A stretch of DNA of 64,000 bases from Clostridium beijerinckii HUN142 (GCF_000621745.1 NZ_KK211336.1:146876-210875), one strand, 5' to 3'. Counted from the stretch's first letter, positions 1-7,988 are shown. Translations and numbers: made by a program. The notes: generated by a model not told the origin, from the sequence alone.

Positions 1-73
1 AAAAATTATGTCTAAAGCTCTTTATATGTATGAGGGAAAAACTTATATAATTAAAAGAATGAATTTACGATAG
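1..73 (+). CDS. Possible 3' end of a truncated gene
   Basis: The reading frame from base 2 is open from the window edge to a TAG at 71-73, with an internal ATG at 8. No ribosome binding site can be judged because of the edge. It may be the C-terminus of a gene cut by the window, perhaps a partner of the PIN-domain gene that starts 105 bases later. Nothing in the 20-odd residues identifies a family, so this is only a placeholder. Confidence 0.2.
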   Translation, partial: KIMSKALYMYEGKTYIIKRMNLR

Positions 74-178
74 ATGAGAAAACTAAGATTATAATAATTA
101 ATAAAAAAATAATACGGAGTATAATAAATATATAAATAGATTAAGGATAATAATATAGCAATTGCGGGAGGGATAATT

Positions 179-640
179 ATGAACAAGTATTTATTGGATA
201 CTAATGTTGTAATAGGACTCTGGAAACAGTATCCTTCGATTATTAATAAACTCATAGAAGATGAGAAAATAATAATTATAAAAGAAGTGAGTGAAGAGCT
301 TGTTGTCAAGGAAAGGAAAGAATACAAAGGTCAACAAGTACTATCAGAAAGATTCTGTAAATTGCTATTTTCAATTATAGAAATAAATAAGAGTAATCTC
401 GAAGAATTTTCATCAAAATTAAATATAAAGTATTCTAAAAGTGGTAATATATATTTAAATAGTATAAATAAATTATCACAGAATGATTTGTTACTTTTAT
501 ATGCATGTCATTCAGATGATAGTCTTATATTAGTAACAGAAGATAAATATTTAAATAATGCCGCAAATCAAATATTAGGTGAAGATAAGGTTATGACATT
601 AAATATGATGATAGAAGAGCAATATAGTGAGGTAAATTAA
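179..640 (+). CDS. PIN-domain protein, possible toxin-type ribonuclease
   Basis: 153 residues with PIN-fold hallmarks: an N-terminal LLDTNVV acidic motif (Asp about residue 7), a middle acidic patch (EVSEELV), and a C-terminal stretch with paired acids (HSDDSLILVTED, about 112-122). PIN proteins are Mg-dependent ribonucleases, often toxins of type II toxin-antitoxin pairs. The start is fixed by GGGAGGG 6 bases before the ATG. No clear antitoxin is visible; the upstream partner would lie outside the window. The gene is followed after one base by a thioredoxin-like gene whose Shine-Dalgarno lies in its last codons, so the two are probably co-transcribed. PIN fold likely; toxin role is inference. 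Confidence 0.65.
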   Translation: MNKYLLDTNVVIGLWKQYPSIINKLIEDEKIIIIKEVSEELVVKERKEYKGQQVLSERFCKLLFSIIEINKSNLEEFSSKLNIKYSKSGNIYLNSINKLSQNDLLLLYACHSDDSLILVTEDKYLNNAANQILGEDKVMTLNMMIEEQYSEVN

Positions 641-641
641 G

Positions 642-965
642 TTGGTCAATTTGAATAATGATAAGGAACTATTAGATTTAATAAAAAACAAAAGAATGAG
701 CGCGATATATTTTACAGGAGAAGCTTGTGGAGCATGTGAAGTCATTAAAACTAAGATTGAAGATATTTTGAAAAGATTTCCTGAAATTAAGAGTGGAGAA
801 GTAAATGCAGAAAAGCATTTAGATTTAGCAGCAAAATATAATGTGTTTTCTGTCCCAATCTTTTTGCTTTATGTAGAAGGGAAGGAAAGCATAAGAGTAG
901 GAAGAAATTTGGATTTGTTAGAATTGGAATCAAATATAAAGAGATATTATGAAATGATATTTTAA
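642..965 (+). CDS. Thioredoxin family protein with CGAC active site
   Basis: 107 residues with the thioredoxin layout: an early beta strand (SAIYFTGEACGACEVIK) carrying the CxxC motif CGAC at residues 29-32, a central strand, and a cis-proline loop (VFSVPIFLLY). Length matches stand-alone thioredoxins. The dipeptide between the cysteines (GA rather than GP) suggests a redox potential different from classical thioredoxin, so it is best called thioredoxin-like. The start is TTG at 642 with GAGGT 8 bases upstream, inside the end of the PIN gene. An intrinsic terminator follows. It probably reduces disulfides in the cytosol; the substrate is unknown. Confidence 0.8.
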   Translation: MVNLNNDKELLDLIKNKRMSAIYFTGEACGACEVIKTKIEDILKRFPEIKSGEVNAEKHLDLAAKYNVFSVPIFLLYVEGKESIRVGRNLDLLELESNIKRYYEMIF

Positions 966-1007
966 TTTTAAAAATAAATGGGATTCTTTTATAGAGTATT
1001 ACAGTAT

Positions 1008-1047
1008 AAAAAACTGCTTTGGATATTAATTTTATAGCAGTTTTTTT
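1008..1047 (+). terminator. Intrinsic terminator after the thioredoxin-like gene
   Basis: AAAACTGCT is repeated inverted as AGCAGTTTT around an AT-rich loop and runs into seven T residues. Confidence 0.8.
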
Positions 1048-1215
1048 GCGGTGAATGTAGAATAAAATCTATTTCCGATATTGTTTGTTTATGATGCTTT
1101 TAGAGGTTATGTTCTCAAAAGGTACAATGTCCATAGAATTGACTCGATTATAAGTTCACAAGAATATTTTAAACTTACTGAAAATATAATTTGACTAGTA
1201 AAAGGAGGTGAAGAG

Positions 1216-1653
1216 GTGTTAGAAAAAGCTATATGTATAGCGGCAAGAGCTCATGAAGGTCAGGTGGATAAAGGTGGTAAACCATATATTCTTCATCCTC
1301 TTAGATTAATGCTTTCAAAGAGAAGCCAAGAAGAAATGATATGTGCTGTTCTACATGATGTAATAGAGGATACTGATATTACAATAGATTATTTAAAAAA
1401 TGAAGGCTTTTCAGAAGAAATACTATCTGCACTGGATGCTTTAACAAGACGGCATAATGAAACATATGATGAATTTATAGAAAGAATAACTACTAATAAA
1501 TTAGCTTGTGAGATAAAATTGGCTGATTTAAAAGACAATATGAATATATCAAGGATTGCAAATCCGTCCCAAAAGGATCATGAAAGAATAAAAAAATATA
1601 ATAAAGCGGTAAATAAAATACTTAATTCAGTAGAATGTTATGAAAGGGAGTAA
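1216..1653 (+). CDS. Small HD-domain hydrolase, SpoT/MESH1-like
   Basis: 145 residues that align with the hydrolase half of RelA/SpoT. Visible are the N-terminal AAxAHEGQ-DKGGKPYILHPL signature (His about 13 and 27), the metal-binding HD pair in VLHDVIEDT (47-52), and KLADLKDN (101-108). The synthetase, TGS and ACT domains are absent, so this is a small alarmone hydrolase or MESH1-like enzyme, a plausible (p)ppGpp or nucleotide 3'-pyrophosphohydrolase. The start is GTG at 1216 with AAAGGAGGTG 5 bases upstream. The next gene begins just after the stop, so the two are likely one operon. Substrate not proven. Confidence 0.75.
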   Translation: MLEKAICIAARAHEGQVDKGGKPYILHPLRLMLSKRSQEEMICAVLHDVIEDTDITIDYLKNEGFSEEILSALDALTRRHNETYDEFIERITTNKLACEIKLADLKDNMNISRIANPSQKDHERIKKYNKAVNKILNSVECYERE

Positions 1654-1663
1654 AATAGCAGGG

Positions 1664-2152
1664 ATGAAGAACAGTTTTTCTTTTGACATGGAGAATATTA
1701 TAGACAATATGAAAGTTTCAGGAGCGTTTTTAACGTCGGGAGATAAAAGCAATTTTAATACTATGACAATTAGTTGGGGCTGCATAGGATATATGATTAG
1801 GAAACCAATATTTGTTGTAATAGTTAGTAATGTTAGATATACAAAAGAATTTATAGATAAAAATAATACTTTTACAGTAAGCATACCTTACAATAAAATT
1901 AAAGAAAAAGCATTGAAGATCTGTGGACATAATTCTGGAAGAGATGTAAATAAGGAAATTGAAGCGGACATTAAGTTTGTACAAGCTAAATCCATAGATA
2001 GTCCGATTATTGAAGGATGTAATAGATATTACGAGTGTAAAGTATTATTTAAGCAAGAAATAGATTTGGAAAAAGTAGATAATACAATGATTTATGGAGA
2101 TAATGAGGCGAAACACACAATATATTTTGGAGAAATAATAGAGGAATATTGA
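1664..2152 (+). CDS. Flavin reductase family protein (FMN-binding split barrel)
   Basis: About 162 residues. The segment NTMTISWGCIGYMIRKPIFVVIVSNVRYTKEFI matches the split-barrel flavin reductase family, in which the NTMT and pro-rich segment contact FMN. Activity would be NAD(P)H:flavin reduction or simple FMN binding; the substrate is unknown. An upstream in-frame ATG at 1640 has no ribosome site. ATG 1664 has GGGAG about 13 bases upstream and gives the usual family N-terminus, so I prefer it. It overlaps or abuts the HD hydrolase gene and is probably co-expressed. A second family member lies at 58061. Confidence 0.75.
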   Translation: MKNSFSFDMENIIDNMKVSGAFLTSGDKSNFNTMTISWGCIGYMIRKPIFVVIVSNVRYTKEFIDKNNTFTVSIPYNKIKEKALKICGHNSGRDVNKEIEADIKFVQAKSIDSPIIEGCNRYYECKVLFKQEIDLEKVDNTMIYGDNEAKHTIYFGEIIEEY

Positions 2153-2268
2153 CATTTTAATGCTCATATTAAATGGAGTATACTTAATTAATATTGATAA
2201 ATAAGCAGTTTTATTGTATCCTATTATATAAAAATTAAACTAGTATTTAAGTAATGGGGGAAAGCTTT

Positions 2269-2739
2269 ATGATAATAAGAGAAATACAGGAAAAAGATAA
2301 TGAACAAGTGGAATCGTTAATAAGAACTTGTTTGATAGAATTTGGGGCTAATAAACCTGGTTGTGCTTGGTCTGATCCTAATCTGGGATGCTTTTACCAA
2401 GTTTATAGCGGTGAAAAATCTAAATATTGGGTAGTTGAAGAAAATGAGAAAATAGTAGCAGGTTGTGGAATAGGTCCATTGTCAGGGATTGAAGATGTAT
2501 GTGAATTGCAAAAAATGTATTCTTTAAAAGAGGTAAGAGGTTCAGGAGTTGCAAAGAAATTATTAAATCTTTCCTTAGAATTTGCAAAAGAACATTATAA
2601 GAAATGTTATTTAGAGACTTTTGACAATATGGAAGCGGCAAAAAGATTCTACGAAAAGAATGAATTTATTAGATTAGAAAAACCTTTAGTTGAAACTGAA
2701 CATTATGCTTGTGATGTGTGGTACATAAAAGAATTATAA
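2269..2739 (+). CDS. GNAT family N-acetyltransferase
   Basis: 156 residues with the GNAT core: an N-terminal IREIQEKDNEQV strand and helix, a central MYSLKEVRGSGVAKKLL acetyl-CoA loop (the R/Q-x-x-G-x-G/A equivalent is VRGSGVA), then LETFDNMEAAKRFYEKNEF, the usual motif B. The acceptor is unknown; such small GNATs modify amines of metabolites or peptides. An earlier in-frame ATG at 2254 lies within the ribosome site, whereas ATG 2269 has GGGGGAAAG 6 bases ahead, so 2269 is chosen. It stands alone, with no clear operon partner. Confidence 0.8.
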   Translation: MIIREIQEKDNEQVESLIRTCLIEFGANKPGCAWSDPNLGCFYQVYSGEKSKYWVVEENEKIVAGCGIGPLSGIEDVCELQKMYSLKEVRGSGVAKKLLNLSLEFAKEHYKKCYLETFDNMEAAKRFYEKNEFIRLEKPLVETEHYACDVWYIKEL

Positions 2740-2989
2740 GTTTATTGAATTTTTAAAAATATAAATAATTAGTATAAAATAATAAGTTAATGTAATATAC
2801 AATGTTTTGAGAGTATATTTATTAGCTTATTTTCTATGCTTATATATAAGGATAATTAATTTAAATTCAGATACTTAAACAATAAGGCAGATGTTCAAAA
2901 TTACCACAAATAAAAAAAATAAATATGTAAATTATAAGAAGTGTTGAGAACTATAATTTTAAAATGGATTATAGAAGGAGGGTGAGAAA

Positions 2990-3793
2990 TTGAAAAATAA
3001 AATAAATTTTTTTTTATTTTTATTAAGTGGTCTTTTTATTATATTTATATGCGTTAAAAACGTAAGTGCCATTCCAGTATCATCTAATGAAACAACCAGT
3101 GAAAATCCTGATTTAGATAAAAAAGTTTCACATGATATGAAAAAGGTGATTTATTTGACTTTTGATGATGGTCCTAGCTATAAAGTTACAGATCGTGTTC
3201 TAGATATTTTGAAGGAGAAGGATGTTAAAGGAACTTTTTTTCTTATAGGAAGCCAGATTGAAGGAAGAGAAGGAGTGGTAAAAAGAATTTACGACGAGGG
3301 AAACAGTATAGGTCTTCATACATATACTCATAAATTTAATAAAATTTACTGTAGTGAAGATAAATTTATACAAGAAATGCTTGCATGCCGTATTCAAATA
3401 AATAATGTTATTGGAATTTCACCAAATATAATAAGGTTTCCAGGTGGGAGCAGCAAACATTTAAATAATAGATGTTTAAAGAAATTACATGATAACAACT
3501 TTAAAGTATACGATTGGAATATGGATAATACAGATGGTTTAAATCCAAAGCTTTCGCCGTATAATTTATATAGGAAAGCAATAAAAGGAAGCGATAAATT
3601 ATCAAAAGTAATATTGCTTTTACATTGTACTGATATGAATAATAATACTTGTGAAGCATTACCAGAGATAATAGAATATTATAAATCAAAAGGATATGAG
3701 TTTAAAACAATTACAGAAGATACACAAGAGCTATATTTTCCTATACCAAGAAGAACAGTTTCATCCTTTGATGATATGAAATCAGATAAATAA
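2990..3793 (+). CDS. Secreted polysaccharide deacetylase (NodB/PdaA-type)
   Basis: 267 residues. Residues 1-27 are a basic start plus a hydrophobic segment ending SAIP, a signal peptide or membrane anchor. The NodB domain follows: motif 1 TFDDGPS (57-63) with the catalytic base and metal Asp, motif 2 HTYTH (110-114) with the two metal histidines, motif 3 RFPGGSS, and a C-terminal LLLHCTD strand with the late His. Known members remove acetyl groups from GlcNAc or MurNAc of peptidoglycan outside the membrane, giving lysozyme resistance or acting in spore cortex. Start TTG at 2990 follows GAAGGAGGGTGAG. It is monocistronic by position. Confidence 0.85.
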   Translation: MKNKINFFLFLLSGLFIIFICVKNVSAIPVSSNETTSENPDLDKKVSHDMKKVIYLTFDDGPSYKVTDRVLDILKEKDVKGTFFLIGSQIEGREGVVKRIYDEGNSIGLHTYTHKFNKIYCSEDKFIQEMLACRIQINNVIGISPNIIRFPGGSSKHLNNRCLKKLHDNNFKVYDWNMDNTDGLNPKLSPYNLYRKAIKGSDKLSKVILLLHCTDMNNNTCEALPEIIEYYKSKGYEFKTITEDTQELYFPIPRRTVSSFDDMKSDK

Positions 3794-3871
3794 AAGTATT
3801 CCTTACTAACTCTACATAATTAATTTTTTTGTAATATGATGTTTACAAAAGGTTAATAACTTTGACAAACG

Positions 3872-3887
3872 ACTGACAAAAATCAGT
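3872..3887 (+). promoter_or_regulatory. Dyad operator upstream of a cystatin-like gene, copy 1
   Basis: ACTGACAAAAATCAGT has 5-bp inverted arms (ACTGA/TCAGT) and is followed by a TAATATA -10-like box. The identical 16 bases stand before the related gene at 6943. It may be a shared regulator site. Confidence 0.5.
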
Positions 3888-3920
3888 GTTAATATAGTTA
3901 TTAGAAAGGGTGTTTATATC

Positions 3921-4205
3921 ATGAAAAAAGAAATTGAGAGCCTAGAAATTAAAGAGGATAAAGAGTTAGAAATCAGAAATAAAGTTACAAAAAGGGATAA
4001 GAGAATATTGGAAAAGGCGATAGGCGGAATAAAAGGATGGAGTTTTAATCCAATAGCTGTAGTAAGTAATGGAATAGAAGATTATTATTTTATTTGTAAA
4101 GTAAAAACAATAATAGAGAATTTGCAAATGACTATGGCTAGGATATATATTAAAGTTCAAGATGGAAATAAGCCTAGATTATTGGCGATAGAAGAGATAG
4201 TATAA
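3921..4205 (+). CDS. Small cystatin-like protein, paralog 1
   Basis: 94 residues, no signal peptide. A basic, acidic-rich N-terminus is followed by a compact domain: helix LEKAIGGIKGW, then FNPIAVVSNGIEDYYFICKVK (residues 42-62) and a final pair of strands ending AIEEIV. Close relatives lie at 6231, 6943 and (more distant) 27073. The latter has a helix, a Q-x-V-x-G-like turn and TNYCFIC as in cystatin-fold proteins, so I infer a cystatin-like fold for all four. The function is unknown. The ATG follows GAAAGGGTG. It shares a promoter dyad with the 6943 paralog. Confidence 0.7.
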   Translation: MKKEIESLEIKEDKELEIRNKVTKRDKRILEKAIGGIKGWSFNPIAVVSNGIEDYYFICKVKTIIENLQMTMARIYIKVQDGNKPRLLAIEEIV

Positions 4206-4303
4206 AAATTTTACAGCAAGTAAATTTGCTAGATATGTATTAGTTAGAAGTATAAAAAATTATTAATACTTTAAATGGTTAAACCTTTTTTCATAATTTA
4301 TAA

Positions 4304-4337
4304 AAAGCAGCAGTTAGGAAATATCCAACGGCTGCTT
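4304..4337 (+). terminator. Stem-loop after the cystatin-like gene
   Basis: AAGCAGC is repeated inverted as GCTGCTT around a 20-base loop. It is followed by TATATTTATT, a weak T-tract, and probably ends transcription of the 3921 gene. Confidence 0.5.
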
Positions 4338-4439
4338 ATATTTATTATTTAGGTAATCATCATAAAGTAAGTTCTGCAGATAAATTTAAAAATTGTTGAA
4401 ATGAATAGTATGTAAGCTAATTTATTTATAATTAATTGA

Positions 4440-4586
4440 TAAAAGTTATCAATTAGTATTGATTGTTTTATGATAATGTGCTAATATATAAACATACAAA
4501 AGATATTCAAATCCCCTTTACCTTAACCCCTCATAATTAATAGATAAAAATGCAGTCATATTTATAACATAATGACTGCATTTTAT
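4440..4586 (+). ncRNA. Candidate small RNA locus A
   Basis: No open frame is present. A promoter-like block (GATAATGTGCTAATATATAAA, about 4473-4493) is followed about 50 bases later by a perfect hairpin AAATGCAGTCAT...ATGACTGCATTT with T-tract (4548-4586). The same arrangement recurs at 7665-7815, which suggests a short transcribed RNA. The promoter block also precedes the gene at 7434. Confidence 0.35.
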
Positions 4587-4599
4587 TTTTGTGATTTAA

Positions 4600-4626
4600 A
4601 ATAGCAACATTAAATCTTATTGCTAC
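4600..4626 (-). terminator. Minus-strand terminator of the small membrane gene
   Basis: TAGCAA and TTGCTA are inverted around a 12-base loop overlapping the stop codon of the minus-strand ORF, with TATTTTA after it on the minus strand. Confidence 0.4.
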
Positions 4627-4763
4627 TTTATTATTTTTAATTCATCTTGCAGCTGTTTCTGCATGTCCTGCATATAGTCATCTATATTTTTGTTTTTTGC
4701 AGAACTCCAAAATATATTTATTCCAATAAAGATTAAAAATATTAGACTTAATAAGATAATCAT
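4623..4763 (-). CDS. Small single-span membrane protein, 46 residues
   Basis: Minus-strand ORF of 46 codons. Residues 1-20 (MIILLSLIFLIFIGINIFWS) form one hydrophobic helix, followed by a charged, Gln-rich tail that would be cytoplasmic or a short coiled coil (DDYMQDMQKQLQDELKIIK). GTGAGGTG stands 7 bases before the ATG, a good ribosome site, and a small inverted repeat follows the stop. I do not recognise the family. The tail pattern resembles many unannotated clostridial micro-membrane proteins. Real gene likely; role unknown. Confidence 0.6.
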   Translation of the reverse strand: MIILLSLIFLIFIGINIFWSSAKNKNIDDYMQDMQKQLQDELKIIK

Positions 4764-4992
4764 AAACTAACACCTCACTTATCTAAAGTATTGACAAAAA
4801 AACGTAATTGTATTACGACTATTTTCAACAATTAGATTAAAAAATAAAAAATGTGTAGATGAGATTTTATCAATAAACCTTTAACAAAACTTAACATATT
4901 CTTCACATATGGAATAAAATAATTTATTAAGACTATGATGGATAAAGTAAAAAAATCGACCAATAAAATATTTATGAAGGGGAGAAAACCAT

Positions 4993-5976
4993 ATGAGGTT
5001 AGTTATATTAAATGAAAAAGCAATAGACAAAGAATTGGCGGTTCCTATTTACACGCAATCGGGAATGATATATTTAAATAAAGGTGCAAAAATTAATGAA
5101 AGAAATATTGAGCAAATAAAAAAAATAGGTATAAATACGGTGTATATAGACGATGGTATAAATGATGTTACTTTACAAGAAATATATGATGCTCCATTGA
5201 GATTAAAAGCAATCAAGGAATTGAAAAATGTATTTGATGAATGCAAAAGGAAGAGATATGTTCCGGAACAACCAGTAATAAAAATAGTTGAAGAAATAAT
5301 TGAAAATATAAATATTTCAGAAAATGCCTATTTATATAATAACTTAGCTAAAAATGATAAAGAGCTTGAATTATGTACTCACTCTTTGAATGTAGCATTA
5401 TTATCAATAATAATTGGTTACAAGAAAAAATATAGTCAGGAGAAAATTCTGAAATTAGGAATTGGAGCTATATTACATGATATAGGTAAACTACTTTCTA
5501 ATGGGCAAGATCATACTATTGAAGGGTACAAATTAGTAAAAAGTAACAACTATTTTTCAGCAACATTATGTACTTGCATACGCTCACATCATGAAAACGA
5601 GGATGGCAGCGGTTATCCTGAAAAATTAAAAGGGGACAAGATATATGAATTTGCAAAGATTGTATCTATTTGTAATGAATATATTAATATATTAGATTCT
5701 GATGATTCTATCTTACCGCACCATGCAATTGAAGTATTAGCAGCAATGGGGCAGCAAAGGTTCAGCAAGGATATATATAAGGATTTTGTAGGGTCAATTT
5801 ATTGTTACCCTAATGGTCTGACTGTAAAGTTGAGTAATGGGTTAGAAGCTATGGTTATTAAACAAAATATAAATATGCCAACAAGACCCATAGTTGCATT
5901 TAAAGAAAATGATAATATAAAATATATTGATTTAGTTAATAATCTAACTATATTTATTGATGAAGTAGTATATTAA
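4993..5976 (+). CDS. HD-GYP domain protein, probable c-di-GMP phosphodiesterase
   Basis: 327 residues. Residues 1-120 form a variable N-terminal region similar to the DUF3391-like part of HD-GYP proteins. Residues 128-260 are the HD-GYP domain: THSLNVALLS (first His), LHDIGK (161-166, HD pair), HTIEGYKLV, RSHHENEDGSGYPEKL (198-212, HHE...GYP) and FAKIVSICNEY. All catalytic signature residues are present, so hydrolysis of c-di-GMP to pGpG or GMP is expected. No REC or PAS input domain is visible. Start ATG with AAGGGGAG upstream. It is flanked by cystatin-like genes and not in an obvious operon. A GU-containing terminator follows. Confidence 0.85.
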   Translation: MRLVILNEKAIDKELAVPIYTQSGMIYLNKGAKINERNIEQIKKIGINTVYIDDGINDVTLQEIYDAPLRLKAIKELKNVFDECKRKRYVPEQPVIKIVEEIIENINISENAYLYNNLAKNDKELELCTHSLNVALLSIIIGYKKKYSQEKILKLGIGAILHDIGKLLSNGQDHTIEGYKLVKSNNYFSATLCTCIRSHHENEDGSGYPEKLKGDKIYEFAKIVSICNEYINILDSDDSILPHHAIEVLAAMGQQRFSKDIYKDFVGSIYCYPNGLTVKLSNGLEAMVIKQNINMPTRPIVAFKENDNIKYIDLVNNLTIFIDEVVY

Positions 5977-5987
5977 AGTTAATATTT

Positions 5988-6024
5988 TGGCTGACCAAGA
6001 AATTGTGGTTAGCTAATTTTTTGC
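5988..6024 (+). terminator. Terminator after the HD-GYP gene
   Basis: TTGGCTGACC pairs with GGTTAGCTAA (two G-U pairs) around a 10-base loop and is followed by TTTTTT. Confidence 0.7.
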
Positions 6025-6230
6025 CTTAAAGTTAAAAGAAATAAAGTTTAAAATAAAGAATGCTAATGATTATGGGTTATGTTAGTTACCTTTATTGACT
6101 TTTATTCATATTATGTAGAATAGGACAATAAAATTTATTGTTTACAAAGTAGATGTAAGGATTATGATTTAGAGTTATCTCGATAAAAGATAAAAACTGA
6201 TAAGCGTATTTTATTAGAAAGGATAATAGT

Positions 6231-6485
6231 ATGCTAACAAATGATGTAGATTTAGAGATTAGGAATACAATTACGACTAAAGATAAAAAGATCTTAAGAA
6301 AAGCATTAAACGGAATAACGGGATGGAGGTTTATTCCTATCTTTGTAATAATAAATTGCAAAGGTGATTATTATTTTATATGCAAAGTGAAAGCAAAAAA
6401 TATGCAAATGAAGATAGCAAAAATATATATTAAAACTGAAAAGGATAATAGCATAAGATTATTAACTATTGAAGAGATATTATAA
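6231..6485 (+). CDS. Small cystatin-like protein, paralog 2
   Basis: 84 residues, closely related to the proteins at 3921 and 6943: the same helix (ILRKALNGITGW), the same strand-turn-strand (FIPIFVIINCKGDYYFICKVK) and the same C-terminus (LLTIEEIL). It lacks four to five residues of the loop after FICKVK that the other two have (IIENLQ or IIKNLK). The ATG follows GAAAGGAT. Unlike its two neighbours it is not preceded by the ACTGACAAAAATCAGT dyad, only by a partial ACTGATAAGCG. Function unknown. Confidence 0.65.
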   Translation: MLTNDVDLEIRNTITTKDKKILRKALNGITGWRFIPIFVIINCKGDYYFICKVKAKNMQMKIAKIYIKTEKDNSIRLLTIEEIL

Positions 6486-6525
6486 ATAGGCATAGGGAGA
6501 AATAATTAATTTTAGGGTGTGAGAA

Positions 6526-6551
6526 AAAATTTCATATCCTGAAATTTTTAG
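6526..6551 (+). terminator. Terminator after the 6231 gene
   Basis: AAAAATTTCA and TGAAATTTTT are perfectly inverted around TATCC, directly 3' of the gene. Confidence 0.65.
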
Positions 6552-6605
6552 TACCTAAATTTATATAATAAGATTGTATTATAAGTATAGAAGGAGGTGG
6601 AATAA

Positions 6606-6776
6606 ATGGGAAATATAATTAAAATAATTATGTATTCAGAGCTAAAGAAGAAAAAAAGTAATAAAATTAAACTAAGAGTTTTAGAAGAAAATATATTAAA
6701 ATATAATGATTGGTTAAAGGTTACACATAGAGAGGATAAAATAGAGAATTATGAAGAATTCTTACGAGCACAATAA
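6606..6776 (+). CDS. 56-residue protein of the MGN...NW...REDxIExYEEF family, copy 1
   Basis: A 56-codon ORF behind AGAAGGAGGTGG, a near-consensus ribosome site. The protein starts MGNIIKI and ends with THREDKIENYEEFLRAQ. Two further copies of exactly 56 residues occur at 7434 and 29342 with conserved Met-Gly-Asn start, an Asn-Trp in the middle and R-E-D-K/R-I-E-x-Y-E near the end. It is lysine-rich and has no membrane segment, and it looks like a small soluble helical protein. I do not recognise the family. Conservation between three copies supports a real gene. Confidence 0.7.
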   Translation: MGNIIKIIMYSELKKKKSNKIKLRVLEENILKYNDWLKVTHREDKIENYEEFLRAQ

Positions 6777-6780
6777 TTGC

Positions 6781-6824
6781 TAAGGGGTAGGTTAGATGTG
6801 AAGTTTAATCTGCCTCTTTTATTT
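6781..6824 (+). terminator. Terminator after the first 56-residue gene
   Basis: AAGGGGTAGGTTAGA pairs with TTTAATCTGCCTCTT using several G-U pairs and is followed by TTATTTTG. Confidence 0.65.
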
Positions 6825-6892
6825 TGTATAATCTACCATGTTTATTTTTTTGTAATATTATATTAAGAAAAGCTTTATATAATTGATTAATA

Positions 6893-6908
6893 ACTGACAA
6901 AAATCAGT
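6893..6908 (+). promoter_or_regulatory. Dyad operator upstream of a cystatin-like gene, copy 2
   Basis: This is the same 16 bases (ACTGACAAAAATCAGT) as at 3872, again followed by a TAATATA box about 30 bases before the ribosome site. Confidence 0.5.
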
Positions 6909-6942
6909 AATAATATATTTACTGAAGAAGGTGTTTGCGGGC

Positions 6943-7203
6943 ATGTTAAAAGAAAATAAGAGAATGGAAATCAGAAGTGAAATTTCTACAGAGGAAAAAA
7001 TAATATTAAATAGTGCATTAGATGGAATAAATGGATGGAGATTTAGTCCTATAGCGATAATTACTAATGGTAAAGAAGATTATTATTTTATATGTAAAGT
7101 AAAGGTAATAATAAAGAATTTGAAAATGAAAATAGCTAAAATACATGTTAGAGTTTCTGAGAGTAATACTCCTCAATTGATTAGAATTGAAGACATAGAA
7201 TAG
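6943..7203 (+). CDS. Small cystatin-like protein, paralog 3
   Basis: 86 residues from ATG 6943. An in-frame GTG at 6931 lies inside the ribosome site, GAAGAAGGTG, so it is not used. The domain repeats the family pattern: helix ILNSALDGINGW, RFSPIAIITNGKEDYYFICKVK, then IIKNLKMKIAKIHVRV and a final LIRIEDIE. It is more similar to the 3921 protein than to the 6231 one, and it shares that gene's promoter dyad, so these two are probably a recent duplication. Function unknown. Confidence 0.7.
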   Translation: MLKENKRMEIRSEISTEEKIILNSALDGINGWRFSPIAIITNGKEDYYFICKVKVIIKNLKMKIAKIHVRVSESNTPQLIRIEDIE

Positions 7204-7433
7204 ATTTGTTTTTAATCTGTTCACGAGCTGCGCAATTATATATAAATATAATTTTTAAAGTATTTTATTTATTATTTATGGTATTAAACAGAAGTAGATG
7301 TAATAAACTTAATAATGATAAAAAAATAACAAATAATTATTATTAAATAGTATGGAATATTTTATAATAATGTGGTAATATATATTTAAGAAAAGAGAAA
7401 TTAATAAATAAAATTCAAGGAAGGGGATTTGTT

Positions 7434-7604
7434 ATGGGCAACTTGATGAAGATCAATATATATGCTGAAAAAAAGAAAAAGACTGGAAAAGTGATGAAGA
7501 TAAACAAGTTAGAAGAAACTATTTTGACTTATAATAACTGGCTAAAGAAGAATAACAGAGAGGATAGAATAGAGAGCTATGAGGAATTTTTACAAGCTCA
7601 GTAG
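7434..7604 (+). CDS. 56-residue protein of the MGN...NW...REDxIExYEEF family, copy 2
   Basis: An ORF of 56 codons behind GGAAGGGGATTT. It starts MGNLMKINIYAEKKKK and ends NREDRIESYEEFLQAQ, and aligns without gaps to the proteins at 6606 and 29342. The promoter-like block TTTTATAATAATGTGGTAATATA about 75 bases upstream resembles blocks at about 4470 and 7710, which have no ORF behind them. A very strong terminator follows. Function unknown. Confidence 0.7.
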   Translation: MGNLMKINIYAEKKKKTGKVMKINKLEETILTYNNWLKKNNREDRIESYEEFLQAQ

Positions 7605-7611
7605 AATCCAT

Positions 7612-7650
7612 TAAAGGTAAATTAAATTGGTTAATTTAATTTACCTTTAT
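7612..7650 (+). terminator. Strong terminator after the second 56-residue gene
   Basis: AAAGGTAAATTAAATT and AATTTAATTTACCTTT are perfectly inverted around GGTT, with TTATTTTTTT after the stem. Confidence 0.85.
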
Positions 7651-7664
7651 TTTTTTGAATTTTA

Positions 7665-7815
7665 GATTATTAATCAATAAAGATTATTAATTGATATAGA
7701 CTATTTAAAGATAATGTGCTATTATATAAATACACAATATATTCAAATCCTAAATAACTCTCTCTCAAGTTTAACCATTTGGATGCAGTCATTACTTGGC
7801 TGCATCTTTATTTGA
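7665..7815 (+). ncRNA. Candidate small RNA locus B
   Basis: This is a second copy of the arrangement at 4440-4586. The block GATAATGTGCTATTATATAAA (about 7711-7731) and CAATATATTCAAATCC lie before an imperfect hairpin GATGCAGTCA...TGGCTGCATC followed by TTTATTT (7782-7815). No reading frame lies between them. Confidence 0.3.
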
Positions 7816-7950
7816 TTATTACTCATTCAAACTACAGTCTTTAAAAGGATTTAGTATATTTTGTCTAAATTTGTGTTATGAAAAATAGTTACTAATTTAA
7901 AATATTATGATATTATAAATGTGATTTGATAAAAGATTCTTCATTTTATA

Positions 7951-7988
7951 AAGACGGCGTTGTAGTGTACAATGCCGCCTTTTTTATT
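7951..7988 (+). terminator. Orphan terminator-like hairpin
   Basis: GACGGCGTTGT pairs with ACAATGCCGCC around AGTGT and continues into TTTTTTATT. No gene ends just before it, so it may belong to a non-coding transcript or a decayed gene. Confidence 0.6.
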
